64,000 nt of DNA from Spiroplasma endosymbiont of Amphimallon solstitiale (GTDB lineage: Bacteria > Bacillota_I > Bacilli_A > Mycoplasmatales > VBWQ01): contig NZ_OZ034999.1 of NCBI RefSeq assembly GCF_964030965.1, forward strand, positions 372,001 to 436,000. Direction: 5' to 3'. Numbering within the stretch: position 1 is the first letter of the stretch; each line of letters starts with the position of its first letter. Positions 61,847 to 64,000 of the stretch are shown here, one piece after another. The notes beneath the pieces are model-generated. The model made no database searches. It was not told the DNA's origin and worked only from the letters and a program-made list of their open reading frames with translations. The translations under genes were made by a program, and so were the position numbers.

Positions 61847-61920
61847 TTTGTCCCCCTTTTAAAATAAAAACCTATTTGTTAAAAAATAAAACAATAGGTC
61901 AAAAACTATATTTTTAGTTT
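61847..61920 (-). promoter_or_regulatory. Structured 5' leader with hairpin
   Basis: Read on the minus strand: TATAGTTTTTG, then ACCTATTG, a loop, CAAATAGGT, a T-rich run ending TATTTTAAAAGGGGG and the ATG. It matches the leader at 8860-8929 closely (ACCCATTG / CAAATGGGT there), with the C-G pair replaced by T-A on both sides. Confidence 0.6.
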
Positions 61921-62021
61921 ACAAGTATTATATCTAATATTTTTTTGTAAACGAGAAATTACTTTATTTTTAATATTTATTATAAGAAATTATTTTAGTA
62001 ATAAAATGAAATATTAAATTT

Positions 62022-62843
62022 CCTGAATTGTAAATATAAATGGGACAGTTTTTTAAAATAATTGTATTAAATCTATTGGTCTTTTATAAGATAGTGATTT
62101 TCTGGGTGTAGAATTAATTTGAAATGCTATAGTATTTAAATCTTTTTGTTTATATGAAGATAGATCTGTAGATTTTGGTAAATATCTTCTTAAAATACCA
62201 TTATTATTTTCATTTAAACCTCTTTGACAAGGTTTACCAGGATCTGCAAAATAAATCTTAACATTACAATTTTTTTCGATTAATTTTCATTTACTAAATT
62301 CTTTACCACGATCAAAAGTAATAGTTTTAACTGTTCCTTTTTGTAACTTTGAAATAAATTTTATTATACTTTTTGTAATATTTTCTGATTTATTATTTTT
62401 AGTTGCTAAAGGAATTGTGGTTTTTGATCATATATCAGCTAAAGTAATAATAGAACTTTTATGATCTTTACCAATGATAGTATCACCCTCTAAATGACCA
62501 AATTCTTCTATATTTTTAATATTAGGAATGATTAAATTTCTTTCATGAATAGACTTACAATTATTAATTCTGCCCCTAGTTTCTTTTTGTTTGTGAGGTT
62601 TATTTTTTCCTTTTCTCAATAAGTTATTTTCATCAAAACCCATTCGATTTGTTTTAAACATGTTATATAAAGTTTTTGTTGAAATACTTTTTATTTTATT
62701 TTCCTTTAAAAAATTAGCAATTATATCAAGAGCATAATTTTTAGTAATTAACAAATGATTAATAGTATTAATTTCTATTAAAGTTAAAATTATTAATTTT
62801 CTACCTGCATTTTGTTTATTTTTTTGAATTTTATTCAATATTT
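62022..62843 (-). mobile_element. IS30-family element, truncated (822 bp)
   Basis: Has the stop-side end CCTGAATTGTAAA at 62022 but stops at CAATATTT (62843), lacking the last 239 bp with the promoter and HTH region of the transposase. Confidence 0.93.
62053..62843 (-). pseudogene. IS30 transposase lacking its N-terminus
   Basis: Encodes from about residue 52 to the stop at 62053. The DDE residues are present; the HTH is missing. Confidence 0.9.
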
Positions 62844-62919
62844 GGGTGAATAAAGTTAATAGTTATAATTTAATTTTCTTTAAATAAAAGACAACTTTAA
62901 ATTATTAATTGTTATGAAT

Positions 62920-62948
62920 ATTATAACCCTAAAAAGGGTTAATGTCAA
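62920..62948 (-). promoter_or_regulatory. Consensus promoter with palindrome in spacer
   Basis: Minus strand: TTGACA (62943-62948), exactly 17 bp, TATAAT (62920-62925). The spacer carries the inverted repeat AACCCT...AGGGTT (62925-62940). It now points toward the truncated IS30; its original gene is gone. Confidence 0.75.
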
Positions 62949-63042
62949 GTCTTAATATAGATTTTATTAACTTTTATAAATTGAAAATTCCTAACTATTT
63001 AGGTTTAGATTTATTAAGTTTTAAAATATTAAAGTAAAAGTT

Positions 63043-64000
63043 GAGGCTTTTTAGAAATCTGTGTATCTTTGTTTTACAAAGTACTAGTTCAGATTAATTC
63101 TGTCTTCAAATTTTATCATAAAATGAGCAATTGCTGTATTTCAATTTTGAATAGGCAATGTTCATTTTTTTGTTATATTTTCAATTGCTAAATAAAATAT
63201 TTTAAAAACTGACATATCATTAGGAAAAGCTTTTTTGTTTCTAATAACTTTTCGTAATTGACTATTAACAGATTCAATAGCATTTGTTGTATAAATTACT
63301 CTTTTGATTTCTGCAGGATAACTAATAAAAATCATCAAATTTTCTCAATTTTTATATCAAGATTTAGCAATTTGGGGATATTGTTTATTTCATTTACTTT
63401 CAAATGATTCTAAAGTTTGCATTGCTTGTTCTTCACTACATGCACTATAAATTGGTTTTAAATCTGTAACTAGAGTTTTTCGATGTTTGTATGAAACATA
63501 TTTTAAACTATTTCGAATTTGATGAACAATGCATAATTGATGTTCTGTTTTAGGATAAACTGCTTGTATTGCTTCTGACATGCCTGTTAAATTATCACTA
63601 CAAGCAATCAAAATATCATTTAAGCCTCGATTTTTCATTTCTGTGAAATTAGCTAATCAAAATTTAGCACCTTCATTTTCACTAATTCATAAGCCTAAAA
63701 CATCTTTTTTACCTTCTAAATCAACTCCTAATGCTATATAAACTGATTTATTAATAATCCGTTTATCTTGTCGAACTTTAACTACTATACAATCAAAATA
63801 AACAATCGGATAAACGCTTTCTAATGGTCGATTTTGTCATGTTTTGACATCATCAATAACATCATCAGTAATTTGACTAATAACACTTTCACTAATATCA
63901 GCACCATGATATAACTCTTGTAACTGCATTCTAATGTCAGATAGAGTCATACCTTTTGCATATAGTGAAAGCACTTGTTGATCAAAACCATCAAATCTTC
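63043..64000 (-). mobile_element. IS256-family element, copy 3 (runs off window edge)
   Basis: Right end GAGGCTTTTTAG at 63043 identical to that of copy 1. The other end lies outside the window. Confidence 0.92.
63084..64000 (-). CDS. IS256-family transposase (partial, window edge)
   Basis: C-terminal 305 or so residues of the transposase with D185, D251 and E358 all present; stop at 63084-63086. Two substitutions against copy 1 (Ala to Thr at about 169 and 311). Open as far as it can be seen. Confidence 0.92.

Noticed and set aside
62844-63042. Possible small gene between IS30 and IS256
   Set aside because: No frame with a start, RBS and length beyond a few codons; only the promoter is supported.

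Overview
The window reads as a Spiroplasma chromosome segment. Long reading frames only appear when TGA is read as tryptophan (genetic code 4). The DNA is very AT-rich, TGG is rare, and remains of a Plectrovirus (SpV1-like) virion module lie at 50.8-53.9 kb. The species cannot be named from this stretch because there is no 16S rRNA. A facultative insect or arthropod symbiont with a decaying, insertion-sequence-ridden genome fits best, and that is inference.

Layout. 0-3.6 kb: IS30 copies flank the tmRNA gene (ssrA), followed by a nine-tRNA cluster in the Bacillus/Mollicutes order Cys-Arg-Pro-Ala-Met-Ile2-Ser-fMet-Asp. 3.7-16.2 kb: an IS-split membrane protein built of octapeptide repeats, several membrane proteins, a three-gene unit of membrane protein + RavA-like MoxR ATPase + ViaA-like VWA protein, and a broken ankyrin-repeat gene. 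16.3-22.5 kb: a pile of IS30, IS5 and IS256 elements and short repeats around a small phage-like cluster (zinc-ribbon peptides, PD-(D/E)XK nuclease). 22.7-25.3 kb: rpmG-secE-nusG and rplK-rplA. 25.4-34.7 kb: small membrane proteins, a decayed phosphodiesterase gene, a secreted protein with three tandem repeats, a MATE transporter and HU. 34.9-37.5 kb: a lipoprotein gene carrying nested insertions. 37.7-42.2 kb: the str operon rpsL-rpsG-fusA-tuf. 42.2-50.7 kb: nitroreductase-like, exonuclease-like, NAD(P)-binding, aldo/keto reductase (frameshifted), P-type Ca2+-type ATPase and a small hypothetical. 50.8-53.9 kb: plectrovirus remnant. 54-64 kb: IS30 copies, two small unknown genes, tRNA-Ile, an ABC-2 permease with the tail of its ATPase, a frameshifted MATE transporter, a coiled-coil protein, and a second IS256.

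Mobile elements dominate. I count twelve IS30-family copies (ten with both ends or running off the window, two large fragments) plus two solo IS30 ends, three IS256 copies, two near-complete IS5-family copies plus two end fragments, one IS1595/ISXO2-like element, and fifteen copies of a 163-bp miniature element (MITE). The MITE's terminal inverted repeats match those of the IS1595-like element at 36319-37459, which is therefore its likely transposase source. MITEs sit inside IS30, IS5, the plectrovirus, the ankyrin gene and the lipoprotein gene, almost always with perfect 8-bp target duplications. This gives a readable relative chronology of insertions.

The translation genes (tmRNA, tRNAs, rpmG-secE-nusG, rplKA, str operon) are intact with recognisable promoters and terminators. 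The accessory genes between them are eroding by insertion, one-base frameshifts and loss. The most interesting less-explained signals are: the MITE with its autonomous partner, its symmetrical target preference and its outward-facing start codon; a pair of hairpin leaders showing a compensatory base-pair change; the octapeptide-repeat surface protein; solo IS30 ends parked just upstream of two ribosomal-protein promoters; and a consensus promoter with a palindrome filling its spacer.
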